Source: Christiangramia lutea
GTDB taxonomy: Bacteria; Bacteroidota; Bacteroidia; Flavobacteriales; Flavobacteriaceae
DNA: 64,000 bases
Direction of reading: 5' to 3'
Assembly: GCF_022489035.1 (NCBI RefSeq)
Contig: NZ_JAKVTV010000001.1
Coordinates: 434,001-498,000 of the forward strand
This document shows positions 63,964-64,000 of the stretch, piece after piece (the first letter of the stretch is position 1; each line of letters begins with the position of its first letter). Below the pieces are notes generated by a model, which saw nothing but the letters and a program-made list of their open reading frames with translations, was not told the DNA's origin and did no database searches. The translations under genes were made by a program, and so were the position numbers.

Positions 63964-64000
63964 ATAAAACGATTTTGATAATCAGGTTTGGTCTTGATCA

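Noticed and set aside
1-64000. tRNA, rRNA, CRISPR, IS element or prophage
   Set aside because: No cloverleaf with CCA-type acceptor, no regularly spaced repeats, no transposase, integrase or phage structural gene was recognised on reading both strands; dedicated searches were not possible.

Overview
The window reads as AT-rich chromosomal DNA of a member of Flavobacteriaceae (Bacteroidota), possibly close to Gramella/Christiangramia; the genus is a guess. Pointers to the phylum are the type IX secretion/gliding protein SprA, a RemB-like surface protein, the Alternative Complex III (act) operon joined to a cytochrome oxidase, promoter boxes of the TANNTTTG type, scarce Shine-Dalgarno sequences and many TTG starts. 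Almost all genes lie on the minus strand. No tRNA, rRNA, CRISPR array, prophage or IS transposase was seen, and no gene-free stretch exceeds 300 bases.

Layout. 3-611 is the end of an MscS channel gene (+). 616-8416 is a tripartite efflux operon (ATPase, two permeases, two adaptors, one TolC-type protein) ending in tsaB. 8538-13717 holds oxidase assembly and subunit genes: a small CxxC protein, a DUF420/CtaM-like protein, SCO, a degenerate SCO-like protein, oxidase subunits IV and III (two copies of III) and heme O synthase. 13807-26291 is the gliding/T9SS neighbourhood: remB-like gene, two tonB genes, vanZ, gcvH, sprA, ruvA. 26382-32447 carries maeB, queG, a cytochrome P450, a GIY-YIG nuclease gene framed by inverted REP-like repeats, and ruvB. 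32583-44656 is one long respiratory operon, actABCDEF-ctaC-ctaD. 44883-49846 has a SPOR protein and the rimP-nusA-infB operon with a terminator-like hairpin in its leader. 49847-56804 holds a universal stress protein, an AsmA-like protein, small orphan genes, a phosphoesterase, and a sensor kinase/receiver pair. 56966-63963 is a capsule/exopolysaccharide operon (wecB-like, sugar transferase, wza-like, wzc-like, wzi-like).

How the genes work together. ActA-F oxidises menaquinol and passes electrons to the aa3/caa3-type oxidase built from CtaC, CtaD and the separately encoded subunits III/IV. CyoE, SCO and the DUF420 protein supply heme and copper maturation. SprA is the T9SS outer-membrane translocon, and the RemB-like protein is a probable gliding-surface component. 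The two TonB proteins beside it may energise outer-membrane machinery.

Most interesting points: (1) a compact cassette with a GIY-YIG nuclease gene between two inverted hairpin repeats whose stems covary, sitting between ruvB and the P450 gene; (2) an intrinsic-terminator hairpin 14 nt upstream of rimP, a candidate NusA-sensitive attenuator; (3) a TonB-C-like domain on the RemB-like barrel next to two stand-alone TonB genes; (4) a SCO paralogue that has lost its copper cysteines but keeps the C-terminal histidine; (5) a helix-hairpin-helix-like tail on ActC; (6) a sugar transferase whose N-terminus looks like a methyltransferase fold.
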